A stretch of DNA of 64,000 nt from contig OZ018408.1 in the NCBI GenBank assembly GCA_963969595.1, positions 44,703,022 to 44,767,021 on the forward strand, written 5' to 3'. The position numbers and the translations under genes are program-made. This DNA comes from Neckera pumila (Eukaryota; Streptophyta; Bryopsida; Hypnales; Neckeraceae). The first letter of the stretch is position 1; every line of letters starts with the position of its first letter. Below the pieces are notes generated by a model that was not told where the DNA came from, did not search any database, and saw only the letters and a program-made list of their open reading frames with translations. Positions 11,687 through 33,029 of the stretch are shown piece by piece.

Positions 11687-12977
11687 AAATGAGCTGGCAT
11701 CCCTATGCAAGCAAGGATTGTAAATTTACCTTCCTGGAAATTTCCAGGCGGAACTCATTCTCTTCCAAGGACTATTAAGAGAAAAATAGGCCATATGCAA
11801 TTAAGGTGACTACACCCAAAATCAACCGTGTTCTAATTGCGACTCCTATCCAGGAAGGATTGACATGTTGCTTGAAGTATGTTCTATTGTCAATGATGAG
11901 TTAGGTAGGCTTAATTGGTCGCTTTAAGAGCATACTACCTTATGCAATATTATGCAAAGTTGGCAATGGTGACCTCTAATGGGCTTTCCTGAAAGAGAGG
12001 AAAAGAAAGATCTTGCTTTAACCCACTGCATTACGTTAAGGGAGATTTTAGCTGCGGGAGGAGAGGATAACTCGCGGTCTCTTAGAGGACTCAAATCTGT
12101 TCTAATGAAAAGAAAAACCAAGTACAAAAACAACCAAGTACAAAAACAACCAAGCTCAAAGGCTTGGTCAAATGAAGAGAAATGAGCATAAAGAAAAGGA
12201 AAAACTCAACCAATGTTATTTTCTTTAATGCGGTGGGATTTTGCATTTGTTTAAAAAAAAAGAAAAAAAAAGAAAGGTATGACAATTAGGATTTTCACTA
12301 TTGTAAACCAAGTTGCATGTTCTTCATATTTGGCCAACTTGTTAGATTTGGAGAGGAGAATGGCGGACTTGGGAATAAAGAGATACTGGTTGCATTAGAG
12401 CGTGTGTTTTTGGAGTTGCCTTGTCATTGTGGTGTTGGCGTAGTGTTTTCTGATGGAATTGGGGTTGCTTAAAGCCAGTAGCAGACCCTATTTGTGACAT
12501 ACAATTTTTTGTGCCACTTTATGGCCGCTATGTAAGAGTAGAGTACATTTGAAAGTTGAAAATGTGCACTATTGATATATGGGGTCACAGCTAGCGGCTC
12601 TTACCATAGACCTCTTCTTTGATGTCGTAGATTGGATGCCCTAAATGGGTACTTCTTTGATACAGATTTGCTACTCTTTGTGCTAACATTGATGCCCCAT
12701 TGAACTTTTTGGTCTTTGTTTCCAACTTTGAAGATGGTGATTTTCATACGGATGTTGGATTGATGAATTATTGCTAGGCAATTTGTTTCTGTGGCTCATC
12801 TCACATTTACTGCTGATTCTCCACTTATCTCTTTAAATTTCTCCAAACCATGCATTATACAAAGTTCAAGCGGAATTAAGAATTTCTTAATTTTTTGACA
12901 CTCATTTTAGTATGTCACATTGATTCCCTCAATGAACTTTTGAAACTCCCTTATTGTTTACTCTTGAAAACTTATTA
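11687..12977. other. Intergenic with transposon remnants
   Basis: A partial copy of the AGGTAACTACACCT family starts near 11802 (AAGGTGACTACACCC). A right-end remnant of the CATTAG family lies at about 12048-12107, ending CTCAAATCTGTTCTAATG. No gene is visible in the remainder. Confidence 0.5.
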
Positions 12978-13345
12978 CAATAGAACCTCTCTTAAGTAGT
13001 GCATACTCTGGGGATTATGTACTAAGAGAGGTTTATACAATTTGAGAGGTTTTGTATTGAACTCTGCCGAATGTGGCCTCTCATTATGGGACCTCCAACT
13101 ACTGTTCACAAATAAACACTACAAGAGAGGAGTGTCAATTCGGACATTTTTTTGTCAATTTTTTGTCAATTTGGACATTATTTTGTCAATTTTCTATCAA
13201 TTCGGACATTTTTTTGATAGAATTATGTCAATTCGGACATTTTAGTCAATTAAGATGTATCAATTTGGACACTATTTTCTTGAAGTGAAATGCTTCAAAA
13301 ACGACCTCTCTTACTGCATATTATGCATTAAGAGAGGTTCTATTG
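12978..13345. mobile_element. Tc1/mariner (pogo-like) MITE with TA duplication
   Basis: It begins CAATAGAACCTCTCTTAAGT and ends AAGAGAGGTTCTATTG, with TA on each side (12976 and 13346). CAGTAGAACC-type ends and TA duplications are typical of pogo/Tc1-mariner derivatives. A second copy is at 24729-24931. The interior (13134-13280) contains five or so imperfect copies of TGTCAATTCGGACATT, a private expansion absent from the other copy. Confidence 0.75.
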
Positions 13346-13438
13346 TATTCTTTATTAGTGGAAACATCGAGTGAATGAGTTCAAACATAAATGTTGTTGC
13401 TAATGACATGAAAAGGCATTCAATCATTAAGGGAGATT

Positions 13439-13714
13439 CATTAGAGGAGATCTGAGCCTCTGGAAGACCGTTTCAGGGTTGTTCTTGATGCTGGGAATAG
13501 CACACTGCTGTCAGAAAAAAATTACTAAAAAAAAGAAGTTGTTAAAATGTTAACAAAATACTAAATTTTATTTTTTTTCGAGAAAAAAAAGAAGTTTGAC
13601 ATGGCAGTCGCTTGGCCATGTCAGACTGGCCATTTGGCAACGTCCTAGCGTTCCTATAGAGTTCCCACAGTTCGGGAACTCACAGTCTCTTAGAGGCCCA
13701 AAACTCCTCTAATA
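13439..13714. mobile_element. MITE of the CATTAG family
   Basis: It begins CATTAGAGGAGATCTGAG and ends ACTCCTCTAATAT. Internal blocks GAAGACCGTTTCAGG, CTGTCAG plus an A-run, GACATGGCAGTCGC and TTCCCACAGTTCGGGAAC follow the family order. It is immediately followed by a second, left-truncated copy. Confidence 0.6.
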
Positions 13715-13938
13715 TGAGGGCATTTAGGCCGATTCTCCAATCTAGCCAGATTTGTGAACAGCCGATACGGGTTGTCAAAATTTTTTTTTTCTCCCAAATA
13801 TCATTTTAGGCCTTTTTTTTTTCAAAAAATGATGTGGCACTCTCTCGGCCACATCAGCCAGCAGTTATCTTGCATTCCCGTAGTCTGGGAACGCAAGATA
13901 ACTCGTAGTCTCTTAGAAGCCTCAAATCTCTTCTAATG
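13715..13938. mobile_element. Left-truncated MITE of the CATTAG family
   Basis: The copy starts inside the family at GAGGGCATTTAGGCCG and ends CCTCAAATCTCTTCTAATG. It carries GAACAGCCGATACGGG and GATGTGGCACTCTC. It abuts the element at 13439-13714, which suggests insertion of one into the terminus of the other. Confidence 0.6.
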
Positions 13939-15162
13939 TCTCTTTTGGGCTTCAATTTTTGTCAATTGGCTTTGAAATTCCATTCTTTTTGTTGTAGCTT
14001 TAAACAAACCCTATGGTTGCAAAATAGGCCCTCTATTTGTCAATACAAAAATTATCATCATTGAAATATCAACTACATTCGACCTAGAGGTTGTCATTGG
14101 AAGGTTCTATATTCTATGTAATAATGTAGTGACATTAAAGAAGAACTTGGGGCTCAAAAATCAATATGGCTTTCTGGAACCATTCTTGCAATGCACAATT
14201 TCTTACTATCTATTACATTTGCACAAAATTTCTTGTAATTAAACAAAAATGCAAGTGTAGAATCCACGATAATTATATTATTGCTTAATTATAAACTTTA
14301 GCTACAAACAAAGGTAAAAGACTATCTTCCAAAAGTTGACTTCAACATATAGTTGAGAAAGTGAATTATAGAGTATTTTGAAGTCAATCTAGATTTCAAG
14401 ACACCAATTTTATTTATTTGCTAATTTGAGAATTGCATCCATATGTAATATATTTCCATCCATTTAAATAATTTTTTAATCCATTCAATAAATTGTCATC
14501 CATTTTCATAAGTAAATAGTTTTTAAATATAAACAACCGTAATTTATAATTTATCAAAACATTCAACATTCGACTAATGTTTAATTAATTTCTATACAAC
14601 CAATCAAGCACCTTCTTCAAGCCAACAATACAATAAGTATATCCATTACGCATTGCAACCCAATTTGGAGTTCTACTTTTAGATCCAATTTAGTTCTGAT
14701 GCATTCTCATGTAGGTCTTATCGCATTAGGTGTGCATGTATAGGGCTCTTGAAATTGAAGATGAAAGGGTTGGAATTGGGTTGGAAAGTCATCATTTAAT
14801 GAATTCAAACTCACCCATGCAACTCACCCATATAACTTTTACACATGGCAAAAGAGTTATTCCTTATTTCAATGAACAGAAAGATGCTTGTGGATTTCCA
14901 TTGGACCTATGAAGGAAAGTAAAAGAGATGCTGATAGTAGAATTTCAAAAGACAAGAATAATCCCCCTTAGGAACTACAATCGGAAGCTACATATTTTAG
15001 CTTTGACTACCTGTAATATATATATTTTTTTTCATAAATGAGTTGATTGAAATACATTTGAAATAAACCCTGATCAGTTGCCATTCCTTTGAAAAAAAAA
15101 AAAAATTTAAATCCAATAACTGTATCAACAATTACAAATATGCCCTGACCAAACAGTCCACA
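13939..15162. other. AT-rich intergenic DNA, nothing seen
   Basis: There is no supported ORF, RNA gene or complete repeat. An AT microsatellite (ATATATATAT then T-run) lies at 15019-15035. Confidence 0.6.
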
Positions 15163-15179
15163 ATGACCTTATTGCAGGA

Positions 15180-15602
15180 AGTGCGTTGGTCAATACAGGG
15201 CCGGGCCGGGTGCGACAATCCCATGGCCACCCCGTGCCCCGGGAACCCGCGCGCAGCGATGGCGGCCAAGGACAAGCCTACTCTCGCTGGTCTGCAGTGG
15301 TCTCTATGTTTGCCAGTCTTTTTTCAGGGCGTTTTGCCAGCGTTTTGAAGGCGGCCAGGGGCCGATCAATTGCGCTTGGCCACAGCTTTGACCTCATGCA
15401 CCGCTCCCGTTAGCTTTTGCTTTTGCCTGCAACACCCAACCTGGCAACCTCCAATTGAGCGGTTGCTTGCAAGCTGTGGAGCAAACGAGCGGTTGGAGCT
15501 TCGATATGCTTCTCACTACTGTCGTCGTCATTCCTGCTCCACATTGCACGCAGACGATTTGACACAATTGAGCTCCCATGGGGTCGTCCAATTTGCGGTC
15601 AT
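15180..15602 (+). promoter_or_regulatory. GC-rich upstream region and probable 5' UTR exon of the ABCC gene
   Basis: GC content rises sharply here, with GCCGGGCCGGG and CCCCGGGAACCCGCGCGC blocks around 15200-15252. The stretch ends at a good donor, ATGTGAGTGC, with GT at 15603. The short open frames inside do not continue in frame into the transporter exon. A non-coding first exon plus core promoter is the simplest reading. The transcription start is not resolvable. Confidence 0.45.
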
Positions 15603-16266
15603 GTGAGTGCTCGGGTTCATCTTTGTGTGTGTATGTAAAATTGGAGGCGTTCAGGGGGGTGGGATTGGAAGCTTTCGGGGTTTAACATTGCGTGGAATTT
15701 TTTTTAGTTTCGGCATGTGCGGTGAATTGCGTTGTTTTTGTGGTATTGAGCTTTTGGATGAGACTTTTTGTAGCGGTCACTGGTGGTTTGGGTGTTTTAC
15801 GTCTTTGCTGATGTGTGAGTGTAATGTTGTGCGAGTTTTTTTGCTAATGATGAAGCGTTGCTAGAGTGTACTGAGTCTGGAATTTTGTGAATTTTGTGGA
15901 CTTGGGTACCGAGTCGCGAATTTCGTGAATGTGTGCTGGGATATGTGAGTGCATTGTTTTGGAATTCGCGACTTGTAGGGCTGAGACGTGCTCGACCGTC
16001 TGGTTTCTTATTGTTGAGGACTTTGGAGGTCTTGATATGTTGTTACTGGCAATTAGAAGTCTGGAGTATCGTTGGTAGGCAGGGTTTAGTGCGGGCTTGG
16101 GTAACTAGTAATGCAAGCTGGCATTCGCGAGTTCTTGTGAAAGCTCTTTCTGTTTTTGCTTTCTGTTGGACGGTGTGTTTGGGAGGAGGGTCTGTGTTTC
16201 TGTTTTGGTTTTATATATGATTCAATACATTATCTGATTATGTGAATGTTTTTCTTTCCTTGGCAG
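15603..16266 (+). other. Probable 5' UTR intron of the ABCC gene
   Basis: A GTGAGTGC donor at 15603 and a T-rich tract with TTGGCAG acceptor ending at 16266 bracket a T-rich, G-poor stretch. The acceptor lies 8 bases before the ATG chosen for the transporter. The longer open frame that begins upstream at 16242 starts with GTG inside this intron and is not needed. Confidence 0.55.
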
Positions 16267-16274
16267 TGCCGCAA

Positions 16275-24637
<8,363 letters not shown>

Positions 24638-24728
24638 AGAGTTCAGTCAGTTCGCCATATTCTTACTGATTACTGAGATGCGTTTGGAAATCTCAATTTT
24701 TGCATTTGTGATTTAAGAGTGTCATGTA

Positions 24729-24931
24729 CAGTAGAACCTCTCTTACTGCATAGTGCCGGGACTATGCGCTAAGAGAGGTTTATGCACTAGGAGGTGTAGT
24801 AATGGCCATTGGCTAATGTGGCCTCTTGACTATGGGCCCCCAACTATTGTTCAAAAATAAATGCTTGAAAGTACGATTTCTCTTACTGCATACATGCACG
24901 AAGAGAGTGTGCAGTAAGAGAGGTTCTACTG
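24729..24931. mobile_element. Tc1/mariner (pogo-like) MITE with TA duplication
   Basis: The ends are CAGTAGAACCTCTCTTACTG and CAGTAAGAGAGGTTCTACTG, perfect inverted repeats flanked by TA at 24727 and 24932. It sits about 90 bp beyond the ABCC stop, probably in or near the 3' UTR. It is homologous to 12978-13345 (shared ATGTGGCCTCT and CAACTA-TGTTCA blocks) but lacks its internal expansion. Confidence 0.8.
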
Positions 24932-24933
24932 TA

Positions 24934-26234
24934 CTTTTAGATGCCTGGAAGGGCAGCTATATAGGATATGACTCGCATTTTTTTATCACCGGTGGAAGGC
25001 ACCCTGGAATCTGGGTGCGTGCCATCATTCATATAATTTTTTGGTCTATGGGGCTAGTTGTAGAGTGCCATCTAATCCTGCATAGGGTTTTAGATATTTT
25101 CTCTTGTTTTTGGCATTCACAAATGAATTGATGTAAAACAAGTTTATTATGCACTTTACAGACAAAAAAGCCCCTTCCAATCCGCACGGAGATGTATTCG
25201 TCAGAAAATTCAATGGATAGATTTCCAGTAATTTTCATCGAAAGTGCGGAGAAAAAACAAAAAAAGCTCTTCCATCTTACTATTGCGGTTGCTTCAAAAT
25301 TGCTTGCAGGCAGAGTGCTTGCATGGAGCACTCATAATTTCGGACAAGTGTGAAGAAAAAACTCAAGAATGACTTGCCAAAATTTGAGAAGCAATGATGC
25401 ATCACAGAAAGCGCACAAAGAATTGGAAGGTGAGGAAACATGACACAGACACCGGCTGTGACCGGGGAAGCTTTAAACTAGTCACCGGGAGCACAAGTCG
25501 TTTCAATTACTCGCAGGACTCCCTCAGCCCAACGGTAAGACATTGGCAAACGCCGGTCATAAAATGGAAACTGCCATGTCCGATTTTAGACCTCCGGTGA
25601 AACAATCGATTGAAACTGAAAATTTGTTTGCTCAAAACCATCGGAGACAATTGACTTGCATTTGCAATTGAACACTAAATCGGCTATCAAAAGTACTTCT
25701 TCGATTTCCTCCCTCTTAAAAGCATGGGAACCCTTTGACAAATTCTCAGTGGCCAGTTTTGGGCCTATCAAGCGGTGAGGGATTAAAGACCAAAAGACAT
25801 TAAACTTTTCATTGAATCTATTGAATTCCAAGCTGTTTTTGTGCAGATTTAAACACATGGAGGTGAACACTTACAAGTCAGTGAACACTTGTAACAAACT
25901 TCGAAAGTCGGAGTTTTCAGAGATTCGGAAATCAAAGAGAACCACAAACGTCATAAATCATGAGCAAGAGGTGATCCTCAAATTCATGCACCTAAACCTA
26001 ATATTGAGCAAAACCAACCACAGAGTAACCGGAATTCAGCAGGACAATACCTGTCCAAAAAATTACGCCCCTGCAATGTTTCATCTAACTTTCAGTGCCT
26101 CATTATCACAATGTACTTCTACCATGTCATGAGATCCTCAATATGAGGATATTAGATCACCTGAATGAATGGAGTTGTTTAACTACACAAGGACAAATCT
26201 GCGACAAAGAATGATTACCGGTATTGTACAACCT
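24934..26234. other. Convergent intergenic region between the ABCC and hydrolase genes
   Basis: It holds the 3' flanks of two genes that point toward each other. No supported gene lies inside. ORFs here are short and show no recognisable motif. Polyadenylation signals were not assigned because plant signals are loose. Confidence 0.55.
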
Positions 26235-29200
26235 CTAGTTGCATGGAGGTAACCGATCCAAACCATCTTGAATAGCTTTCTGGAACGTCTTATTGTGTAA
26301 TATGAAAGAAGAGACATGACCACCTCTGACCCACCTAACTTCTGAACCTGGCCATGCTTTTTGCAATTTCAGCACAGAATGGTCCGGCACATATCCATCA
26401 TCCTGATGAGCAAGAAAAACCACAAATCAATGATTACTTGATCATTCATAGGAATAAAATAATATTTAAACATTAAAACCTCATAGAAGCAACATGATGT
26501 TCCCCCTATCTACTATTGCTTATTTAAGAATTCCTAACTTCAAAGTGGCAAGCACGGAGTAATCATGGACTTGTCACATTTAATTCTTGAAACCATATAT
26601 TGCCATATTAGAGCTATCCATATTAGAGCAACCCTCGAGTGTCATTCCTCTGTTTGCCCCTACTTGGAATGCATTCACCCAATAGAATTGTAGTTATCCT
26701 CCAAATATTGTCCAAATACTTGGACCAAAAACAACCACATAAAAAACTAAGGGGCCAAACAATTTTAGCAACACTTGAAGAGCAACATAAATCTTGACCC
26801 TAAGTTTAAAAACAAGACCAAAAAGCCCCATTTGGGGAAGAAACCAACGAAGTGTTAATATATGAATTGGTGTCATAGTTCCATCCAATTTTATTTTTTT
26901 TCATTTTTAATGAAGTGCCAAAGTGGCGATATTGAATGTTATAATGGTGCTCCAAATTTCAACATTCATCCACATATTGGATAGAAAATATCATATTACA
27001 ACATATCACATATCTGTAATTCAATTTTTATTCACAATCTGGTGATATCATGTAAGATGTTTTTTTATCTGAAGTTTTCTGGCAATTTTCCACCTTTTTA
27101 GTACCATTTTTTTCTATAGGCATGGTGCCAAGCCATAAAATTTGGTGCAATTTTGCACCAAATTGCCTGAAAAAAACACAATGGTTCCATCCCCCAAAGC
27201 ACAAAATTGGACACGGATTGGCCTGTTCCGAGGGCACAAAAAGAGGCGAAACCCTGAACCCTAATACGATGCCTCAATTGAGGGAGTTATAATGAGTTAC
27301 TAGCAAATTCATTGTTTGGTGATTGCTACCTCTAAAGCAACACTCTAGCAGTTCTGTGGGCCCTTGAGGTTCACAGTAACGAGAGACCGCTCAATTGGAT
27401 GCCAAAAGAGCTTATAACTGGGAAGCAAACGCCGAAAGACGAAAAGACGAAATCTGCTAGTAACGCATCGTGACATCCTTCTATTGCGGAGGGTCATAAT
27501 ATGAAAGGTTAGACTGCTCAACGAAAACAAATGGTACACGATTTACAAGAATAGACAATTGCATTCTTACCGTGGCAGCCACGAAGATGACAGACTCGGG
27601 GTTTTGTGGAACGGGAAATTGAGTAACATCCGTGAGAGATAAAACAGTCCGCATGCGCTCAACCACTTGTTCGCGCGTCATGGATCCAGAGAGCAGCTCA
27701 TCCCGCATCAGCACATCCCACGCAGTCCCGTGCTGCAGTATGCCCTCACAGAAAGCTACTGCTGCCGAATGGGGAGTCAAGAATGGCAAAATGGCCACAC
27801 GTGTTCTGTGCAATGACCCCACCATTGCAGCGTGTACGCCCCCTGGACAAGTACAACGCCCACGGAAACCAACTTTCAGCCACAGCTGAAAACCCAACTG
27901 GAACATCAAAAGTGCAGGAAATAAAACACTTACTTACAAACTATGAAAATCGGGTCAGGACACATCGATGGACGGCTTAAGCCTCATATGAAATAACAAG
28001 CCCTTGTAGCGAGATTGATTGGATCCTCCTGTAAATAGTAACGGAGCTCAGGAGTACGTCTAGACCATATAGGTAAGCTGCAATTCTAGAGGACAAAATG
28101 TTAAAAACCCACATACCCATGCTAAGCCCGCAAATCCCCAGCTTCTTGTATCCTTGCGCTATCTCCAACCAATACAAAAGAGACCGTGCTTCTTCAATGG
28201 TTGTCCTTCCCAACAATAACAAATCACTCACACACAGCAACCTTGCTCCCCGTTGTAAAGGCGGTCTCCGTTTCCCATAATAAGGACTGCAACCACCATT
28301 CTAAAACGGCTTACTAACGAAGTATGAACTAAACCACCTCTACATCACAAGAAGCATTCAAACGAACACGAGGTCTCGAACACAACATTGTCACATTCAG
28401 GTCCTGCTTAAAAGTCCAATGAACCAATGGCGAGTTGTGCATCTGGACATCTAGTGTTGCAGCATGAAACCTGATTTTAGAATTGTAACAGCATATCTAC
28501 CAAGCTTGGTTCTTTTTCAGCTTCATTCATGTGAGCCTTATCAATCTTTGTTACTTCGAATGTGCGCACCTGCGTTGGATAGGCTGTTGACTTATACTGG
28601 ATGCTTAAATATGTACCTTGGAGGTAATGACTTAACAACGGTAGGGTAGGGCTAGGCAAACAACCTCACTCTCAAGATCAAATCAACTTCAAATTGTCTT
28701 CCCATATATTGCGGATCAATCAATCAAGCTGGGAAGTTACCAGATATTCACCTTTCCAGCACCATAGTAGCAATGTTCTTCTCTATTAGCGGACCACCTA
28801 ATCGCAGACGTCGATCAAACCCATGGTCACCAGTGCCTGCAAAATCATTCCACCAAAATAAGAATTCTTGGCCATTCCCCAAAATAGAATAAGGACTACA
28901 AGATACCAACCGCGTGTAGATACTCTGTCAACGACGAACATTTCATGGATTGACCCCTAAAGGAGCGACATTTCATGGTATTAGAATGACGAATTTGATT
29001 GATCATATCGTAAGAAAAACAATTCAGACAGGTCTAAATTTATATCGTTCGAATCAGAGAAGAACATTGCACGAGTTGGACTAAAAAAAGAACTAAAAAA
29101 AGAACAAAAGAAACATACTACCATCTCGAAAGTCCTAAAGATAATTAGACCCCATTTGGACCTCTGCGACCTTAAGGTATTACGACTCTTTGGCTGAGAA

Positions 29201-29706
29201 GGGCTAGCCAACAAAACACCGTATCATAAGTCATCACCCGAAGCATTCCACCATAGCCGTGCTTCAAAAACATAATTGAAGAAGGCCTCGTTGACAACAG
29301 GAGTTGCAGAAACTATACCAGCCAAATGCACCACACAGGATGTCTCGTGCGTAGGGACATGGCGAGGGCTAAGCAGTCGAACACGGGCAGTTTGACTCTC
29401 AATCGGCAATACCTGCTTCAGCATCTGCTCACACGGCGTGGTAAACACGCCTTCCTGCAACCTGGCTCTCCGGGACTCCCACACCGTTTTCCACACGGGA
29501 TTGATAGCAGGAGGCGGCCAATGCTGCAGAGAGACTTGCGCTAGCCCCTGTGCAATCAGCTGCCTTGACATCTGCTCCAGGAGCTCCAGCTTCGTCCCGC
29601 CCCACCCGCCGGAGAAGAACGGCGGGGCCAGTCGCATCCGGTGCATAATGGCCCCATAGATGTGGTCCAGCCAATAGTGCGCCGCTCCCAAGTTGACCAC
29701 CACCAT
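26235..29706 (-). CDS. ABHD18-like alpha/beta hydrolase, five coding exons, about 360 aa
   Basis: The family (DUF2048/ABHD18) has an alpha/beta-hydrolase fold; its plant substrate is not known to me. Exons on the minus strand: 29706-29319, 28836-28752, 28286-28117, 27842-27571, 26402-26235, with all phases consistent. Diagnostic blocks in order: VVHLAGTGDHGFDRR, SPYYGKRRPP, VSDLLLLGRTTIEEA, the nucleophile elbow GLSMGG (Ser about 213), DDGYVPDHS (Asp about 307) and VRGGHVSS (His about 334), a complete Ser-Asp-His triad. The animal family member has an additional loop before the Asp block, which is absent here. ATG at 29706 is chosen: the longer open frame begins with TTG at 29712, and an acceptor (GTGCAG) ends at 29715, so a 5' UTR intron probably precedes it. 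It converges with the ABCC gene. Confidence 0.9.
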
Positions 29707-29714
29707 CGTCAATC

Positions 29715-30543
29715 CTGCACTCGCTTAAGCTTAGTTCATTGAAAACGAACTTACGAGGATCTGATCTATGTGCACATCATGACGATTAATTTTGAAATGT
29801 CCTCGGCGCTTGGCACGAGAAAATGGAACCAGATGGAATTGCAAAATGTACCTTAATCGAGATTCTTCCCGCTGCTTCAACTAGCAGTGTCGTCACTCTT
29901 CATCCTCGAGCTGATTCCCACAAAACGAAAGATGCTAACGAGATCCAGCATTGATTCCTACGCCCAAAGAACACTCAACTCGCTAGGTTTTTGAACCCTC
30001 AAGAGAACACTGTTTCACCTGAGCTCCCCAAACTTCAAGACAAAGGAGGGGGGAGTCAGAGTTTCAAAAGCCTTCAATCCATGACGCATCCATTAGTTTA
30101 GCAAATCCATTGCTAAACTAATCCAAAGCCTACCCATACCACCACATTCGACAACCTTTTTCCCATAAATCACTCCAACAGTAGGACTCCAGCACCAGCA
30201 CTCATACGTTCCGCAGTGCCAGATCGAAAAACACATAGCAGAAATTAGGGTTGCAATAACAAGAAACGAACAAGGACGCTACCAAACATTCAATCTCAAT
30301 TAGAGTTAAAAGGAAATGAAAGCACCACCAGATTCCGATCAGTTTGAAAGTCGCAAAATCACGTCCTCTGTTACGAGTGCTTTGTTGTGATGCGGACGAC
30401 CAAAGCTGAGTGCTAAACCCTAAAACCCATGCTGCGATGGATCTGACAATTGCCAACTTTCAAAACCAAGCGCAAACTGAGGAGAAAAAAGTCAAATTAG
30501 GTGCATGAAAGCATATGAGAATTTGTACGAGAGATTCACTTAC
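29715..30543 (-). other. Probable 5' UTR intron of the ABHD18-like gene
   Basis: The minus strand shows ATCACAA then GTAAGTGAAT (GT at 30543-30542) and GAGTGCAG ending at 29715, nine bases before the chosen ATG. Intermediate UTR exons cannot be excluded. A telo-box-like AAACCCTAAAACCC occurs on the plus strand at 30415-30428. Confidence 0.4.
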
Positions 30544-30741
30544 TTGTGATCGGATGCAGCGGCGAGCCATCGCAGCAGCGAATTTTGGGGAAGACAACAG
30601 ACAAAGGGAAAGCAAAAGCAACTGCAAGGAAGGGGGGCATGGATGTGGCTTATCCTTTGAAGTTTGAACCGGCATCTCCGTCTTGGAAGTTACGTCGGTA
30701 TCCGTCAGTGACTCATCAGTACTTTCAGTAGAAGGACTCAT
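30544..30741 (-). promoter_or_regulatory. Candidate 5' UTR exon with an upstream ORF for the ABHD18-like gene
   Basis: An open frame starts at ATG 30741 on the minus strand (MSPSTESTDESLTDTDV...) with an inner ATG (MARRCIRSQ) just before the GTAAGT donor. Joined to the acceptor at 29715 it would read on as GAT TGA, stopping two bases before the hydrolase ATG. Thus it would be an upstream ORF, not an N-terminal extension. It may alternatively be an unrelated short transcript. Confidence 0.3.
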
Positions 30742-33029
30742 AGACTACCGAAGGTCTCATTCGGATTGAATTTCCACGTCAGATTCTTAGGGGTCCATGT
30801 CACCTCATATCACTCTTAAGATGATATGTGGCACCTTTTTTTTAAGAAAATGACTTCAATATATTAAGTCTGATTTTCACGTAGGATATTTGAGCCTAAT
30901 AAGACTTTTTTTTCTAGTACAATCATAGTCACCTTGTGTAATTACTCATTGCAAGCGAAATGAACTACTTTGCTTTTATGGGGACGTTGAAATTAATTAA
31001 TTGTTTTTTATATAGACAAATGGAAGAGAAAGTTGTAGCACTTGAAATTCTATATTGTTGACAAAGTACAAACTGGTTATGAATTTTATTTAAAGTATGG
31101 CATTCCATTTTTCCAATAGTCATTAGACTTTAGAGAATCAACATATAGTGTATTCATAATGGTCATCTTATTCACCTAAAACAGTGACAATGCTAAAGCC
31201 ATAAAATAGTCATTTTTTTAAAAGGATTTACATCAAAAAGGTAGGAGTTCCTATTGTAGTCACTTTGAGTCACTTTGAATCACTTTGTTAGTCACACTCA
31301 AATTCTTGTGATTGTGATCACCAAGTCATTTTATTGTGGCCTAAATCTCATTTATTCAAGAACAATGATTTAATAAAAATGCATTAAAGTCATAAGCCAA
31401 TATCTAGCTGCATAGAATGGAACTTCCTAGCTTATATGCTTTGTATTTTGATCATCAAAATGTATATAAAGAAGATACTTCAAATTGATGATGTAACTTC
31501 AAAATCTATCTAATTAATTTAAGGTGTATTAGATACATTAACTGCTTATTTTTAAATATGAAGCATTTAAAATTTGAAAAGTTTGGAAAATATATAAAAA
31601 CTTGCCTTTATATTGCTTGGATTCTATTACAAGTGTTGCCACCATCAATACTAATTGCAGCACTCAATCTATAAAGGATCATAGACACCACCCTCTATGC
31701 TCTTTAATTAATCATTTCTTCCCTATTCCTCAACTTAGACTCATTTTGAACGTGGTCTTATAGTATTTTCTACCAATTTTCTACAAAGATACAACGTATT
31801 GTATCATTCTCAAAAGATTACAAATACGTTTATTCAAATTTAATTTGCATAATGCATAACTTGCAAATTAAAGTTGAAAATTCAACTTTAATTTTAGCAA
31901 GTTTTGATAATCAATGTAGTTGTGTAGAAAAATCTAAAAACATTTTACTAAATGAGTTTGCAAAGCATGTTTGAAGATGGAGTTGCAAATATAGAAGCAA
32001 TCTTAAAAACTCAAAGAAATTGTGTATACTCTATTCTTTGCTTAATTATGTACTAGGATGTGCATTTTACTACTTTTTTTGGCAATCAATGTGTTATATG
32101 AAATTGGATAAGACATCATCACTCGAGCACAACAAATGGGGGCAAAAGTAAATACCTTTTGAAGGCTCAGTTGAAATAGAAGTAGAACTTAAAAATACTT
32201 TTATTGGAAGCACATCTAAATTGGTATAGCATGGAAACAAGAAACTCCAAAGTTAGACATTGGACAACCAAATAGGAGACAAATAAATCATCTCCAAAAA
32301 GCAACATTTTTATTGTGTTTACTTTTTAACAACCTTTGATCAATGCTCCAATTCTTTAGGTTGAAATAGAGTCAAACAAATACTCTTCTGTATGTAATAG
32401 TATATAAAACATCGATGCTAATATTGTAAATACAAAGCAAATGTTTATAATGGTACTTAAATTTCTACAATTGTATTAAAAATTCAAGACATGGTGGAAA
32501 TCACACCATATAAAAAGGTCTATAGCTAGAGTTTCAATATACATTGTATGCAACATAAGCAAGTAGCATAATAACGTACTAATGGAACAACAAAAATTGT
32601 TAAATAGTTACAATATAACTTCTATAAAGTGAATTTCTATAAGCCAATAACTTTTTTAGAGCAATATAATTCTTGCAGGCCTGGCCTTGATGCATTGAAG
32701 ATGTACAAAACAAGTAAAAAATGAAAAAGCTTTTTTCATTAAATTTGGAATCCAAATGTTGCTCTAGTGAATATAATTTCAATCGAGGGCCGCCATGGAA
32801 TTATAGCCTACTAAAAAACTCTTCAAATATTATAAACCCCTAAAAGCCTAAGGCCTTTTTGGATTCAAAAACCTCATTGCTTTTGAAGTGTTAAAGATTT
32901 AGTTGTCACTAAGTTATAGAGATCTCAATTGTACAATCTTATAGCTTATGTATTGTAGATGACATGAATCAGATTTGAAGTCATTAGGCCATATAGATTG
33001 CAAGATCATTATGTTATAGTGTTGAAAAG
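30742..33029. other. AT-rich intergenic DNA, nothing seen
   Basis: No gene, RNA or clear complete transposon was recognised. The stretch is uniformly AT-rich with only very short ORFs on both strands. Confidence 0.6.

Noticed and set aside
11133..11692. Overlapping ORFs with a repeated 24-residue block
   Set aside because: The repeat is the 72-bp tandem duplication at a transposon end, and the frames have no known domain.
16242..16274. Extended N-terminus of the ABCC protein from 16242
   Set aside because: The frame begins with GTG, not ATG, and lies across a strong TTGGCAG acceptor at 16266, so it is intronic. ATG at 16275 was used.
29707..29712. Start of the ABHD18-like protein at 29712
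   Set aside because: The codon is TTG; the first ATG is at 29706 and follows an acceptor.
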